Shown one piece after another: positions 63,760 to 64,000 of a DNA stretch of 64,000 nt. Position 1 is the stretch's first letter. Every line of letters begins with the position of its first letter. The DNA is from Xestospongia muta (Eukaryota; Porifera; Demospongiae; Haplosclerida; Petrosiidae), in contig OY848917.1 in the NCBI GenBank assembly GCA_963693285.1, positions 18,271,745 to 18,335,744 of the forward strand, read 5' to 3'. Made by a program: the position numbers and the translations under genes. The notes below the pieces were generated by a model. It saw only the letters and a list, made by a program, of their open reading frames with translations. It ran no database searches and was not told the DNA's origin.

Positions 63760-64000
63760 AAATATAATACCTGTGTTACCTACAATACCAGTATTACCTA
63801 TAATACCATCAATACCAGTATTACCTACAATACCAACAATACCAGTATTACCTATAATACCAGTATACCTACACTACCAGTATTACCTTTAATACCAACA
63901 ATACCAGTATTACCTATAATACCAGTGTTACCTATAATACCAGTGTTACCTATATACCAGTATTACCTAAAATACCAGTATTACCTATAATACCAACAAT
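63760..64000. repeat. ACCAGTATTACCTATAAT minisatellite (runs off the window)
   Basis: Units of about 15-21 bp built from ATACCAGTATTACCTATA, continuing past position 64000. The open frame through it is a by-product of the repeat. Confidence 0.95.

Noticed and set aside
63739..63990. Plus-strand frame rich in ITYNT and LPIIP
   Set aside because: It is a translation of the minisatellite; no independent coding evidence.

Overview
The window is AT-rich animal genomic DNA. It has consensus GT/AG introns, many intronic tandem repeats, several inverted-repeat DNA transposons and decayed non-LTR retrotransposon pieces. A HIRAN-like single-exon reading frame and a one-exon-per-ankyrin-repeat gene suggest a sponge, perhaps an Amphimedon-like demosponge. 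That is an inference from family recognition and was not tested by a search. I saw no prokaryotic gene organisation, tRNA, rRNA or CRISPR array.

The dominant feature is one multi-exon ankyrin-repeat gene on the minus strand. I can read 20 ankyrin exons between 8184 and 39422. In transcription order they are an N-terminal cap exon (39330-39422), two A-type exons (38962, 37720), then strictly alternating B and A exons down to 9965, and a distinct C-type exon (8184-8282). All but two exons are exactly 99 nt and every one is phase 0, so each exon is one 33-residue ankyrin repeat. A plausible initiator exon (59002-59019) with two CRE palindromes upstream lies about 19.6 kb 5' of the cap exon. The 3' end of the gene was not found and may lie beyond position 1.

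About 29 kb, nearly half of the window, is a satellite of roughly 135-150 bp per unit (about 200 units). It sits in the same orientation in almost every B-to-A intron and in a 15-kb block (43.2-58.4 kb) inside the putative first intron. Read on the gene strand, most units carry an acceptor-like TAG, exactly three bases, then a consensus donor GTAAGTG. The three bases are strikingly variable while both flanks are conserved. This is the most unusual signal in the window: a possible array of one-codon, phase-neutral microexons or recursive splice sites, or else a relic of collapsed ankyrin exons.

Other contents: 0-8 kb holds a decayed HIRAN-like gene, a hAT-like MITE and two copies of an orphan transposon-associated pseudogene. 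36.5-37.1 kb is a hAT-like MITE with an 8-bp target duplication and an empty-site paralogue nearby. 40.2-42.5 kb is a stack of microsatellite, minisatellite-bearing MITE and a 1.36-kb inverted-repeat transposon carrying a two-exon gene fragment. 59.3-64 kb is a transposon graveyard: a LINE tail, a 1.26-kb inverted-repeat element with two exons, LINE reverse-transcriptase remains and minisatellite.
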